NCBI RefSeq assembly: GCF_003013405.1
Contig: NZ_PXZL01000040.1
Location: 1 to 35,160, forward strand
Length of the DNA stretch: 35,160 nt
DNA from: Brevibacillus formosus
GTDB lineage: Bacteria; Bacillota; Bacilli; Brevibacillales; Brevibacillaceae
Direction of reading: 5' to 3'
How positions within the stretch are numbered: the first letter of the stretch is position 1; each line of letters begins with the position of its first letter. The translations under genes and the position numbers were made by a program. Below are positions 1-7,697 of this stretch, in pieces. Under the pieces are notes generated by a model that saw nothing but the letters and a program-made list of their open reading frames with translations, did no database searches and was not told where the DNA came from.

Positions 1-818
1 GTTGTTCCAGTCGTTCCAGTCGTTCCAGTCGTTCCGGTGGCTCCAGTTGCTCCGGTCTCTCCTGTTGTTCCGATTGCTCCAGTTGCTCCGGTCTCTCCCG
101 TTACTCCGGTTGCCCCAGTCGCTCCCGTTACTCCGGTTGCTCCAGTGGCTCCAGTTGCTCCAGTTGCTCCGGTCTCTCCTGTTGTTCCAGTTTCTCCGGT
201 TGCCCCAGTCACTCCGGTTGTTCCAGTCTCTCCGGCTGTTCCTGTTACTCCGGTCGTTCCCGTTACTCCTGTTGCTCCTGTTGTTCCAGTTTCTCCGGCT
301 GCCCCAGTCGCTCCGGTTGTTCCTGTTACTCCGGTTGCTCCTGTTGTTCCAGTTTCTCCGGTTGCCCCAGTCGCTCCGGTGGTTCCTATTACTCCGGTCT
401 CTCCCGTTACTCCTGTTGCTCCGGCGGTTCCCGTTGTTCCAGTGGTTCCAGTTGATCCCGCTATTCCAGTGACTCCGGTCTCACCTGTTGCCCCAGTCTC
501 TCCCGTGCCTCCAGTTGCTCCGGTCTCTCCTGTTGATCCAGTAGTTCCGGTATCTCCCGCTGCTCCGGTGGTTCCTGTTGCTCCAGTCGCTCCAGTTGCC
601 CCGGTCTCTCCTGTTGCTCCGGTTGCTCCAGTTATTCCAGTGGCTCCAGTTGTTCCGGTCTGCCCTGTCGTTCCTGTTGCTCCAGCCTCTCCAGTCGCTC
701 CCGTTGCTCCTCTCGCCCCAGTCGCCCCAGTCGCTCCGCGTGGTCCCCTCGGTCCAGTTACTCCAGTTGCTCCTGTCGATCCAGTTGATCCAGTTGATCC
801 CGTAGGTCCAGTCGGCCC
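1..818 (-). repeat. Gly-X-Thr collagen triplet tract
   Basis: From residue 107 of the collagen-like protein (base 818) to the left edge the DNA is a run of 9-base units. Each encodes Gly-X-Y triplets in which Y is almost always Thr, with X being Ala, Thr, Glu, Val, Ser or Ile. Larger blocks of about 27-60 bases recur with small changes, suggesting growth by unequal exchange or slippage. Such tracts vary in length between strains. Confidence 0.9.
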
Positions 819-1136
819 TGTAATCCTCCTTACCGGATGTTTAGAAGCATCCAGCACAGCCTCCAATTTCTTTTGCAAAAGCATGTCTTGCTTTGTCGTT
901 GCTTCGAGCATGTCCCGCACACTCTTGTTTAACTCAAGCAAATCCGCAATGGTGGCTCCTGGTCCAGATAGCCCAGGAATTGTCCCGAGTGCATACTGAA
1001 TTTTTTCAGCTTCCGCATTTAAAATATGGCTAAGCCCCAACTCTTCCATTGCTAAAGAAGACAGCATTAAATTGAGCGCTTCATCACGCCCTATATGAAT
1101 GGTCGGGGTGATATTCGGTATATTTGGAAATGACAT
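1..1136 (-). CDS. Collagen-like surface protein (C-terminus beyond window)
   Basis: Reading on the minus strand from an ATG at 1136, preceded by GGAGGGG 4-5 bases upstream, gives about 106 residues of non-repetitive preface starting MSFPNIPNITPTIHIGRDEA. Uninterrupted Gly-X-Y triplets follow to the window edge. The preface (helical, with MEELGLSHILNAEAEK) is the kind seen on collagen-like spore and exosporium proteins of Bacillus, Paenibacillus and Brevibacillus (family knowledge). The triplets are mostly Gly-Ala-Thr, Gly-Thr-Thr and Gly-Glu-Thr, so nearly every third residue is Thr, a possible O-glycosylation site. The protein probably forms trimeric filaments on the spore or cell surface. 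No signal peptide is seen, which fits exosporium proteins delivered by the mother cell. The 3' end is missing, so total length and the C-terminal domain are unknown. The apparent PVAP-repeat reading on the plus strand is only its shadow. Confidence 0.88.
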   Translation of the reverse strand, partial: MSFPNIPNITPTIHIGRDEALNLMLSSLAMEELGLSHILNAEAEKIQYALGTIPGLSGPGATIADLLELNKSVRDMLEATTKQDMLLQKKLEAVLDASKHPVRRITGPTGPTGSTGSTGSTGATGVTGPRGPRGATGATGARGATGATGEAGATGTTGQTGTTGATGITGATGATGETGATGATGATGTTGAAGDTGTTGSTGETGATGGTGETGATGETGVTGIAGSTGTTGTTGTAGATGVTGETGVIGTTGATGATGETGTTGATGVTGTTGATGAAGETGTTGATGVTGTTGVTGTAGETGTTGVTGATGETGTTGETGATGATGATGATGVTGATGATGVTGETGATGAIGTTGETGATGATGTTGTTGTTGT

Positions 1137-1440
1137 GATTCCCCTCCTCTTTGAAAAGGATGTTTCCCCTCCCTCATGAGTTGTTACACAAGTTATCGAA
1201 GTGCATTACCAAACCGTAAACGGGTCTTAGTTTTCATCCATCCTCTTCCTCCAAAAAAGAAGCCATCCCCCTTAATTTAAAAAGGGATTCCAACAAACTG
1301 TCGTGCAGTTCTCACCAGTAACGGATGGAAAATCTCCTTCTTTAATCAACGAGGATCGATTCTATTTTTGTAGAGAAGACCCATGCGAAAATAACAACTA
1401 CCCCCATACAATACGGACAACCAAGAAGGAGTATAGCCAT
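1137..1440. other. Intergenic region upstream of the collagen-like gene
   Basis: About 300 bases between the collagen-like gene and the minus-strand glycosyltransferase. The only clear element is the ribosome site GGAGGGG before 1136. A weak hairpin (CCCTT/AAGGG, around 1269-1286) is present without a good T-tract. No SigK- or SigA-type promoter could be placed with confidence, and no convincing gene is seen. Confidence 0.5.
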
Positions 1441-2529
1441 CTAGTGTTCTACCGAATCCAATTGCTCCAGTCCTGCAAAATAAGCTTCGTTGTACGCTAC
1501 ACTTGGATGTGTCGGGTAAAACAGCTTTGCCATGTCGTGATGAATTTTCGCCTTTCGTTGATCCCCGATCCGATCGTAGCAGTAGCACAGCTGTATATGA
1601 GGGAGCCACGTCCATGCCGATTCATCTACCTTCCCCATGGAATCTTGCGGCCGCTCCAATAATGTCGCTTGCCGGTACCAGTAAATGGCCTTCGGGAAAT
1701 CCTGCTTCTCCACAAAAAAAGCCCCCATCCTGCAGCAAATCTCCGCACGCGGAAGGTCGATCGCGAGTGTCCTGGTCAAAGATTGAATCTGTTTTTCAGG
1801 CTGCTTCAAGTGAGCGTAACACTCTGACTGCTTCTGACACGCCCAAATTTGATCCTCGATCCAGCCCAAACCTCCGTCCAAAAACAGCTGATACTGCTCA
1901 GCCGCCTCTTCGTACCTCGCATGATCGAACAATTCATTTGCAAAATAAAATTGGTCACGCGGTTCAAAAACCTCGCCTTTTTCCTTGCGCTTTACATAAA
2001 TTTGCAAATTTCGGTCTGTATACGGCTTATTTTTTTGATGAGTAATGGCGATTTCACTATGCAAAATTTCCCCCGCAACAGCCAAATACTCGTGGACTGC
2101 CCCATGCCAAACAAAGTTACACTTCCTTTTGACGAGGCGATTTCTCCGTAAATAGTGAACGGGCTTCCCTCGCTCATCTACCGTTAAGTGGTAGGGCATC
2201 GAGACACTGTCGTAATCAAAATTGTCCAAGGCCTTTAGTGCAGCAAATCGTTCTCGATCTACCTCCAAAAGCGCATCGTCCGCATCCAGCCAAAAAATGT
2301 ACGTCATCTTGGCTTGCGCAAAAGCAAAGTTACGAGCTGCTGAGAAATCGTCCACCCAGGTAAAATCAAATAACCGAGCACCATAGGTCAATGCAATTTC
2401 TTTAGTCCGATCAGTCGACCCTGTATCGACAATGATGATTTCATCCACCAAATCGCAGACCGTCGACAAGCATCGACCGAGTGATTCTTCCTCATCCCGA
2501 ACGATCATGCACAAGCTAACCGTGAACAT
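1441..2529 (-). CDS. Family 2 glycosyltransferase with TPR-like C-terminus
   Basis: A 362-residue cytoplasmic protein. The N-terminal ~100 residues form a GT2 (GT-A) domain: SLCMIVRDEEESL at the start, DTGSTDRT at 35-42 for nucleotide-sugar binding, and FWLDADDA at 79-86 as the metal-binding DXD motif. Residues ~180-350 are helical with repeated Tyr/Ala patterns (YEEAAEQY, FPKAIYWYRQA), as in the GT2-TPR proteins common in spore formers. No membrane segment is seen. It is transcribed in the same direction as the collagen-like gene and away from a second, paralogous GT2 gene. Sugar transfer to the Thr-rich collagen tract is an inference from the neighbourhood; the sugar and acceptor are not visible. 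The ATG at 2529 starts the conserved domain. Confidence 0.9.
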   Translation of the reverse strand: MFTVSLCMIVRDEEESLGRCLSTVCDLVDEIIIVDTGSTDRTKEIALTYGARLFDFTWVDDFSAARNFAFAQAKMTYIFWLDADDALLEVDRERFAALKALDNFDYDSVSMPYHLTVDERGKPVHYLRRNRLVKRKCNFVWHGAVHEYLAVAGEILHSEIAITHQKNKPYTDRNLQIYVKRKEKGEVFEPRDQFYFANELFDHARYEEAAEQYQLFLDGGLGWIEDQIWACQKQSECYAHLKQPEKQIQSLTRTLAIDLPRAEICCRMGAFFVEKQDFPKAIYWYRQATLLERPQDSMGKVDESAWTWLPHIQLCYCYDRIGDQRKAKIHHDMAKLFYPTHPSVAYNEAYFAGLEQLDSVEH

Positions 2530-2678
2530 GCAGATCGCCCCCTCCCTAGAAAATCATTTTCTCAACATCCTATTTCCTTCCATCCCCCTTTATGTATCCG
2601 TACTTTCATAACCATCTGCTCGCACGAATATGGTGTAACAATATGTTCTGACAACACCGAAAAGAAGGTGATCATCGA

Positions 2679-3782
2679 ATGAGCCCCCCTCTCCTTTCAC
2701 TATGCATGATCGTCAAAGACGAAGCAGACCAGATAGAAGCATGTCTGTCCAGCGTGCATATGGTGGTAGACGAGATCATTGTTGTCGATACAGGATCAAC
2801 CGATGGTACACAGGATATTTGTCGGAAATACGGAGCGAAAGTTCTGGAGATTCCTTGGGAAAACAGCTTTGCGAAAGCGAGAAACGCCGGATTGCAGGTT
2901 GCCAAGGGCGAGTGGATTTTATGGCTGGATGCGGATGAAATTGTACAGGAAGAAAAACCGGGAGTGCTTCGTCAGGCTGTAAGTGCCAGTAAAGGCGACG
3001 CCTTTTTTATGAAAATGATTCATTACACTGGTTTGCAAAAGGAGCAAGCTTCGCGCCACTGCGCCTACCGATCCGGGCAAATCCGCTTATTTCGCAACAA
3101 AAAAGGGTTCCGATTTGTGAGAGACATACACGAAGTGCTTCAATGGCCGACCACCGTTTCCAGGGATATCGCGGTTCCTTTGCTCCCTGTACATATCCAC
3201 CATCTCGGATATATGGACGATGCCGTTCAACGAAAGCAAAAAGCTTTGCGCAACTTGAGATTATTACGTCACGAAAGAAAGCAATCCAAACAAGACCCGT
3301 GGTGCGATTACCATCTCGCAAACGAATTTTTTCGCGCCAAACAATTAGAGCATGCATTTACACTGGTGAATCAAGCAATGAAAGGCTTTTTGACCACCAA
3401 ACAACCTCCCCCGTCTATTTGCTACAAGCTGAAATTCGATATTCTTTTCCAGCATGGCAGTATGCGCGGAGCATGGCCGGGGATTGCACGGGCTATTCAA
3501 ATCTACCCCAATTATGTAGACCTTCATTTTTACAAAGGCGTTTTCCTGATGGAGCATGGTCTGTATGCCGAGGCGATAAAAGCTTTCGAGTATTGCTTGG
3601 AAATCGGGGACAATCAGTGGGAGCATTTTAGTGAGCAAGGAATGGGGAGCTTTTACGCTTTTCACTTTTTGGGACGATGCATGGAGCGCATGGGCAAGAC
3701 ACATGAATCCCTTGTCTACGATTACACAGCCAGCTCCATACATGCTTCCTACTTCGAACAAAAGCGAGAGGTGGTGCTATGA
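2679..3782 (+). CDS. Family 2 glycosyltransferase, paralogue of the upstream divergent gene
   Basis: A 367-residue GT2 protein. The N-terminus has LSLCMIVKDEADQIEACL, DTGSTDGT at 37-44 and LWLDADEIV at 81-89 with the DXD motif. The middle contains the family's HxxL/HEVL segment (RDIHEVLQWP), and the C-terminal half is helical and TPR-like. The start is supported by GAAGGTG 7-8 bases before the ATG. Its stop overlaps the start of the next glycosyltransferase (ATGA), so the two are translationally coupled. It is similar in its first 90 residues to the gene at 1441-2529, implying duplication. Modification of a surface glycoprotein is likely from context; the substrate is unknown. Confidence 0.9.
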   Translation: MSPPLLSLCMIVKDEADQIEACLSSVHMVVDEIIVVDTGSTDGTQDICRKYGAKVLEIPWENSFAKARNAGLQVAKGEWILWLDADEIVQEEKPGVLRQAVSASKGDAFFMKMIHYTGLQKEQASRHCAYRSGQIRLFRNKKGFRFVRDIHEVLQWPTTVSRDIAVPLLPVHIHHLGYMDDAVQRKQKALRNLRLLRHERKQSKQDPWCDYHLANEFFRAKQLEHAFTLVNQAMKGFLTTKQPPPSICYKLKFDILFQHGSMRGAWPGIARAIQIYPNYVDLHFYKGVFLMEHGLYAEAIKAFEYCLEIGDNQWEHFSEQGMGSFYAFHFLGRCMERMGKTHESLVYDYTASSIHASYFEQKREVVL

Positions 3783-4657
3783 GCGTGAAAACAAGGGTGC
3801 TAATCGGAAGTCCAGTTTGTCAGGAACCAGATGTTCTCCGGATGTTTTTGTTTTCGTTAGAGAGGCTGTCGAGCTCAAATTTGACGTTGCACTATTTGTT
3901 CGTTGATGACAACACCGATCCGCTTTCGAGCAATATCCTTCAAAACTTTGCAGACAAACAAACGGGACAGGTTGACATTATCCCCGCTACTGGCAGCCTC
4001 CATCCTTACACATGCGATGAGAGGACCCATGACTGGAGCGAAGCACTCGTTTGGAAGGTCGCTGGATTCAAAGACGAAATGATCGCCCGCGCCAAACACC
4101 ACGATTATGATGCCCTCTTCCTCATCGATTCGGATTTGCTTCTCCAGCCAGCTACTTTGGAAGTTTTGCTCGCTTCTGAAAAAGAGATCATATCTGAAAT
4201 CTTCTGGACGAGCTGGACACCAGATACCGTCCCGGCCCCTCAGGTGTGGCTCAAAGACGAATACACCCAATTCGAATGCGCACGCCATGAACAAATTTCC
4301 TTGGAAGAACAATACCTGCGGAAATACGCTTTCTACGGGCAACTTCGTGTGCCCGGCGTATATGAGGTAGGTGGTTTAGGGGCTTGCACCCTCATCCGCA
4401 GAAAAGCTTTGCAAGCTGGCGTGAGCTTTAAGCAAATTTCAAATCTGAGCTTCTGGGGAGAGGACCGCCATTTCTGCATCCGGGCGCAGGCTCTGGGTTT
4501 GTCCCTTTTTGTGGATACACACCATCCCGCTTTTCATCTCTATCGGGAGAGTGACTTTGCGGAAGCGCGAATCTGGATGAAGCAAATCTACGGCTCCGCT
4601 CCTTTACGCGTCAAAACCACTCGTCCTCCTGTCAATACGATTACTCTTGGAAACTAA
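3779..4657 (+). CDS. Glycosyltransferase, GT-A fold
   Basis: A 292-residue protein that starts VKTRVLIGSPVCQEP. It has HYLFVDDNTD at 38-47, a DXD-like motif in ALFLIDSDLLLQP (DSD at 117-119) and a distal FWGEDRHFCIRA at 225-236, an acceptor and catalytic loop typical of GT-A enzymes. The order and spacing of these motifs identify a glycosyltransferase distinct from the two GT2-TPR proteins nearby. No membrane segment is seen. The gene overlaps the upstream glycosyltransferase by four bases, so both are made from one transcript and probably act in the same glycan pathway. A promoter for the following transcript lies inside its last codons. The sugar specificity cannot be read from the sequence. 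Confidence 0.82.
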   Translation: MSVKTRVLIGSPVCQEPDVLRMFLFSLERLSSSNLTLHYLFVDDNTDPLSSNILQNFADKQTGQVDIIPATGSLHPYTCDERTHDWSEALVWKVAGFKDEMIARAKHHDYDALFLIDSDLLLQPATLEVLLASEKEIISEIFWTSWTPDTVPAPQVWLKDEYTQFECARHEQISLEEQYLRKYAFYGQLRVPGVYEVGGLGACTLIRRKALQAGVSFKQISNLSFWGEDRHFCIRAQALGLSLFVDTHHPAFHLYRESDFAEARIWMKQIYGSAPLRVKTTRPPVNTITLGN

Positions 4658-4675
4658 CCCATTATATGGTACACT
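4647..4675 (+). promoter_or_regulatory. SigA-type promoter
   Basis: TTGGAA (4647-4652), a 17-base spacer and TACACT (4670-4675), each hexamer 4/6 to consensus. It overlaps the end of the glycosyltransferase gene and would start RNA near 4682, exactly before the structured region and terminator at 4855-4888. Confidence 0.55.
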
Positions 4676-4681
4676 GGTACC

Positions 4682-4888
4682 ACGTCTATTTGGATGGAAA
4701 GGTACGGTAACTACGTATGCCAACAACTACTTTGTAATGGCCTAAAAAACTGGATAGCTTGCCCTTCGGAAAACAAACGGTTTTTCGCACAGGTGCAGTC
4801 TGCCCTTTTTTCCCATTACAAAGGAACGTAACGAAATCTGTAGGTGTATATCCTAACGGAGGTTCGCTATGGGAATCTCCGTTTTTTT
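4682..4888 (+). ncRNA. Candidate structured small RNA or leader, ~205 nt
   Basis: No coding sequence with a ribosome site lies here, but the region is strongly paired. An 11-base perfect long-range stem joins 4730-4740 (CTTTGTAATGG) to 4813-4823. An A6/T6 pairing lies inside it, and the apex is a hairpin of 8 pairs (4767-4774 with 4780-4787, loop AAACG). A promoter sits just before and an intrinsic terminator at 4855-4888 closes it. This gives a rod with internal bubbles of about 205 nt, in the size and shape range of 6S RNA. It did not match a riboswitch I can recall. The alternative is a cis-acting attenuator of the S4-protein gene at 4969. Confidence 0.45.
4855..4888 (+). terminator. Intrinsic terminator of the small RNA or leader
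   Basis: An 11-pair stem (4855-4865 with 4873-4883, one G-T wobble), a 7-base loop and a run of seven T. It lies 80 bases upstream of the S4-protein start, so it either ends an independent RNA or attenuates that gene. Confidence 0.82.
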
Positions 4889-4968
4889 GTGTCCAAAAAC
4901 AGGCCTGCCCTACAGGACATCCAAATAGCAGGTGCGTTCCTTTCACTTTTTATACGAGGTGAAGGACC

Positions 4969-5472
4969 ATGCATACCATCGAGCATACGTGGGTTTTACG
5001 TGAAAATCATGAGAATCAGCCAGTACGGCGATATTGCAGCAATTGCGGGCGAACCGTTCTCTTTATCGATACAAACGTCCGCCGCCACAACGCTAACGGC
5101 AAAAACATCTATCGCTTCGCTATCTATAAATGCGAAAAAAATCATACGTGGAACGAAAAGCTGGCCATCTATAAAGCCTTTACAGATCATCGGGAGGTGC
5201 CAGACACGGAGTTCAGTGAAGAAATTGCGCCGCTCCCTATTCTCCCCTTGCATGAATACCAGGAAAAGGGCGTTCAGGAAGTGACGATTCGTATAGAGAG
5301 TGCAGAGGCACGCTTCCGCCTCGACAAGCTGCTGTCTGAACAGATAGAAGGCTGGAGTCGCAGCCAAATTGTCCGCAAGATCAAGGACGGGCATATTCGA
5401 CTTAATAAGCAGGAGACGAAGCCAAGCGCTGTCTTGAGTGCAGCGGATATCATTCAGATTTTGATTGGGTAA
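4969..5472 (+). CDS. S4-domain RNA-binding-like protein with zinc-ribbon-like N-terminus
   Basis: A 167-residue cytoplasmic protein. Residues ~116-165 (FRLDKLLSEQIEGWSRSQIV, then GHIRLN) match the S4 RNA-binding fold found in RluD, tyrosyl-tRNA synthetase and YaaA/YlmH-type proteins. The N-terminal ~60 residues hold CSNCGR at 23-28 and YKCEKNHTW near 53-61, spaced like a metal-binding ribbon. The start is supported by GAGGTGAAGG before the ATG. It is the only gene between the structured RNA and a bidirectional terminator. The specific RNA target is unknown. No clear promoter was found between the terminator at 4855-4888 and this gene, so read-through control is possible. Confidence 0.75.
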   Translation: MHTIEHTWVLRENHENQPVRRYCSNCGRTVLFIDTNVRRHNANGKNIYRFAIYKCEKNHTWNEKLAIYKAFTDHREVPDTEFSEEIAPLPILPLHEYQEKGVQEVTIRIESAEARFRLDKLLSEQIEGWSRSQIVRKIKDGHIRLNKQETKPSAVLSAADIIQILIG

Positions 5473-5485
5473 AAGTATGTATGGG

Positions 5486-5514
5486 AAAAGTCGCAGACGG
5501 AATCTGCGGCTTTT
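5486..5514. terminator. Bidirectional intrinsic terminator
   Basis: A 12-pair stem (5486-5497 with 5503-5514, one wobble) with loop CGGAA, A-rich on one side and T-rich on the other. It separates two converging units: the S4 gene on the plus strand and the amidase end of the tailocin operon on the minus strand. Confidence 0.85.
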
Positions 5515-5517
5515 CTT

Positions 5518-6354
5518 TTATTTCTTCAATACGACCGCTTTTCTCGGCTCGTCCCACTCCACTTGCAAGCCAAGTAAATCAGCCAGCTCTCTTGTTTTCG
5601 CATAAGCAGTTCCCTTGTCGTTTACATAGGAGACTTCCTGTCCGTTTACGGTCACTTTTTGCGTGGAAGGCTCCCATTCCACTGCTCCGCCCACTGCCTC
5701 CGCAATTATCCGGATGGGTACATAGGAAACATCATCGATTAGTTTTCCTGTGGAAGTAAGTGTCAGTTCAACTGCGCACTTATCCACATCAACCTGTGGT
5801 TTTTGTGGATAAACTGTGAGAAACCTGTGGACATCCTGTTGAAACTTTGCCCATGCGTCCTTCGCTGGCATTCCCGTATAGGTTTGGGCCGTCGTATTGA
5901 CAACAAAAAAGGCTGGGCAGTTTTTCCCCGTAATGTCGTAATGACGCCACAGGTGCTCGACTCCCCAGCCATGTCGTTTCAAGATATCCGCGGTCAATGC
6001 CACTGTTTGCTCGTACATTTTCGCAAAGCTTCCATCTGCATTGACGCACATTTCAATCCCAATCGTGCAGTTGTTCGGGTAGCTGCTCAATTTGGTCAAT
6101 GCGGCCTGTGAATAAGTTTTCGCCCCGACATGGTAGCCCATCTCGTCCTCGGGCAGGCAGCGAATGATTTGCTTGTCGTCCACGATGTAGTGAGCGCTCG
6201 CGACTGTCGTTGGTCTGTTGAAGTAGTTTCGGTTTGCGGCGGCATTGGCCCCGCTGCGTTCGTTGGCCGTCCAGTGGATGACGACTCCTTTTGGGACGAT
6301 CTTTTTTTTCGGACGGGAATTTACGTTGGTCAGAAGCATCTCGGTGATATTCAT
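5518..6354 (-). CDS. N-acetylmuramoyl-L-alanine amidase (tailocin endolysin)
   Basis: A 278-residue enzyme that cleaves the MurNAc-L-Ala bond of peptidoglycan. The Amidase_2 (PGRP-like) domain covers ~1-150: VVIHWTAN supplies zinc ligand His27, WRHYDITGKNCP supplies His138 and Cys146, and IGIEMCVNADG forms the core. Residues ~195-278 resemble the copper amine oxidase N-terminal-like domain (YVPIRIIAEAVGGAVEW, then the ELADLLGLQVEWD repeat), usually a wall-associated or binding module in Firmicutes. No signal peptide is present, so export through the holin encoded 6 bases upstream is expected. It is the last gene of the tail module and would release the particles by lysis. PBSX XlyA is the functional counterpart but has a different C-terminus. 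Confidence 0.9.
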   Translation of the reverse strand: MNITEMLLTNVNSRPKKKIVPKGVVIHWTANERSGANAAANRNYFNRPTTVASAHYIVDDKQIIRCLPEDEMGYHVGAKTYSQAALTKLSSYPNNCTIGIEMCVNADGSFAKMYEQTVALTADILKRHGWGVEHLWRHYDITGKNCPAFFVVNTTAQTYTGMPAKDAWAKFQQDVHRFLTVYPQKPQVDVDKCAVELTLTSTGKLIDDVSYVPIRIIAEAVGGAVEWEPSTQKVTVNGQEVSYVNDKGTAYAKTRELADLLGLQVEWDEPRKAVVLKK

Positions 6355-6360
6355 TGTTTA

Positions 6361-6816
6361 CTAGGACTCCTTTCGTTTGGCTCGTTCAGCCTTTGCCTTG
6401 ATTTCGGCGCTGACTAATCTCTCAATGGATTTGGGCATCGGCCAGCCTGCGCGGTGGGCATTGGCGGTCAGGCTTGTCCACGTGTGGTAGATGAGGCCGA
6501 AAGTGACGCCGTAGAATAAGAAGCCCGGGGTGCCCATGACGCGGTCCAGGAGATTGGCTACGGCTGGTAGGGCCATGAGGAATAAGGTGCGCGGGATTCG
6601 GGACAGGCCGTAGTCGGAGGAGTAGGACTGGTCCTTTTTGGCGGCGGAGATGCCTGTGATCCAGTCGAGGACGATCATGAAGAAGAGGACGATGAGGATG
6701 TCTTGGCGGTTGGTGCCGTATAGATAGAGAAAGGCGGGCGACACGATTGCACCTGCTGTTGTCGCCCAGGCGTTTGCTGGGGTTGCGATGCTTTCTAGGC
6801 TGTGTAGGGATTTCAT
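6361..6816 (-). CDS. Phage-type holin (phage_holin_4 family)
   Basis: A 151-residue membrane protein with about three to four hydrophobic segments: AWATTAGAIVSPAFLYLYG, the ILIVLFFMIVLDWITG stretch, a segment around LFLMALPAVANLL, and FLFYGVTFGLIYH. The motif VLDWITGISAAKK and a charged C-terminus (KAKAERAKRKES) are typical of the Firmicute toxin-secretion/phage-lysis holin family. The start follows GAGGAGGT with good spacing. It would form membrane lesions that let the amidase, encoded immediately downstream, reach the wall. A terminator-like hairpin lies just upstream (6855-6878), so lysis genes may be expressed by read-through at a lower level than the tail genes. Confidence 0.88.
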   Translation of the reverse strand: MKSLHSLESIATPANAWATTAGAIVSPAFLYLYGTNRQDILIVLFFMIVLDWITGISAAKKDQSYSSDYGLSRIPRTLFLMALPAVANLLDRVMGTPGFLFYGVTFGLIYHTWTSLTANAHRAGWPMPKSIERLVSAEIKAKAERAKRKES

Positions 6817-6854
6817 AGTTTCGTACCTCCTCGCCTCTTTTTGGGAAAAACTTA

Positions 6855-6878
6855 AGGGAGCCCCATTTGTAGCTCCCT
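6855..6878 (-). terminator. Terminator-like hairpin before the lysis genes
   Basis: Stem AGGGAGC (6855-6861) with GCTCCCT (6872-6878), followed on the minus strand by AAG and five T. It lies between the tail-fibre end of the operon and the holin, where it could delay or reduce lysis-gene transcription. Confidence 0.55.
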
Positions 6879-6982
6879 AAAAATGCCATGCTATTCTTTG
6901 TAGTAGACTGAATTTTATCCACGTTTACCGAGTGATACTCTTCCCACTAATCGGACATCAAATTACACCTGCGGTAGGAAAC

Positions 6983-7054
6983 TTAATTTCCACTGTCCCG
7001 AGCAGGGGGGAAACTGCCACGAACAAAAAGAAGGTCAAAGGGCTTCAAGTTCAT
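6983..7054 (-). pseudogene. Short ORF, possible truncated papain-like/NlpC-type remnant
   Basis: A 23-codon ORF with a strong ribosome site (AGGAGG, 9 bases before the ATG at 7054). It starts MNLKPFDLLFVRG, which resembles the beginning of permuted papain-like (YiiX/DUF830 type) hydrolases often written LKPGDLLFVRG. The similarity stops after the thirteenth residue and a stop codon follows at 6983. No continuation was found in the other minus-strand frames before the holin. Either a decayed gene start or a genuine very small peptide; the sequence alone cannot decide. Confidence 0.3.
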
Positions 7055-7066
7055 ACCCTCGACCTC

Positions 7067-7681
7067 CTACCAGTTGATCTGGTCAACTTCTTCTTTTGTG
7101 GTTGCAGCTTCGACTTTTCCTTTTAGTGTCCAATACTTCTCGATATGTTGTTGCTTATACTGGCCCGCCTCAAAAACCACATCGATAAACTGAGCTTTGG
7201 TCAAGGTAACGATACCAGCGTCCTCCGTCTTCCACTGAGTATCTGTCAACTCAGGCTTGAGCAAAAACAAAGTACTTTGCTGGTTGAAGTTAGCCTGATC
7301 CTCTTCATTAAAACGGAAGGTGTGGCTGGTTGAGGTAGATAAGAAGCCAGCATGAATCGCTTTGAAGCATTCGGTGTTCAGGAAGTCGATCTTTGCTTTT
7401 TTCACCTGTTCTAGTGGTGCTGCTGGCGGTGTCAGATCCCAAAGGATTGCTTTCGTTTTCGGATCAATACGATATAGATACTGCGAAAACTTGTCCGCAT
7501 CTTGACCAAAATCAAGTTGAAGGCAGCCAACCGTTTCTGGCACTCGATCCTTTAAAGCTCGGTACGCTTCGAAGTCCTGTTCCAACGTGGTTTCAACAAC
7601 TGAACCCACTCTTTCTCCTGTGTCTACCAAAACATTTCCCGTTGCCATTTCATAATATATTTTTCTACCAATTTGTTTCAT
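7067..7681 (-). CDS. DUF4376-type tail-associated protein
   Basis: A 204-residue soluble protein. The C-terminal ~110 residues fit the DUF4376 family: AKIDFLNTECFKAIHAGF, then RFNEEDQANFNQQ, then a region around WKTEDAGIVTLTKAQF and a final helix (IEKYWTLKGKVEAATTKEE). This family is found in Firmicute phages at the distal end of tail operons, in the place of PBSX XkdW. The N-terminal ~60 residues are unlike anything I recognise. RBS AGGAGAG precedes the ATG. Its role is probably as a tail-fibre accessory or chaperone, inferred from position between fibre-tip genes and the lysis genes. Confidence 0.7.
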   Translation of the reverse strand: MKQIGRKIYYEMATGNVLVDTGERVGSVVETTLEQDFEAYRALKDRVPETVGCLQLDFGQDADKFSQYLYRIDPKTKAILWDLTPPAAPLEQVKKAKIDFLNTECFKAIHAGFLSTSTSHTFRFNEEDQANFNQQSTLFLLKPELTDTQWKTEDAGIVTLTKAQFIDVVFEAGQYKQQHIEKYWTLKGKVEAATTKEEVDQINW

Positions 7682-7697
7682 AAATTACTCTCCTTTC

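Noticed and set aside
37..999. 320-residue plus-strand ORF of PVAP-type repeats
   Set aside because: It is the antisense of the Gly-X-Thr collagen tract, has no ribosome site, and the minus strand carries a recognisable preface domain with a good start.
6422..6922. 166-residue minus-strand ORF over the holin
   Set aside because: Arg/Pro/His-rich shadow of the holin in another frame.
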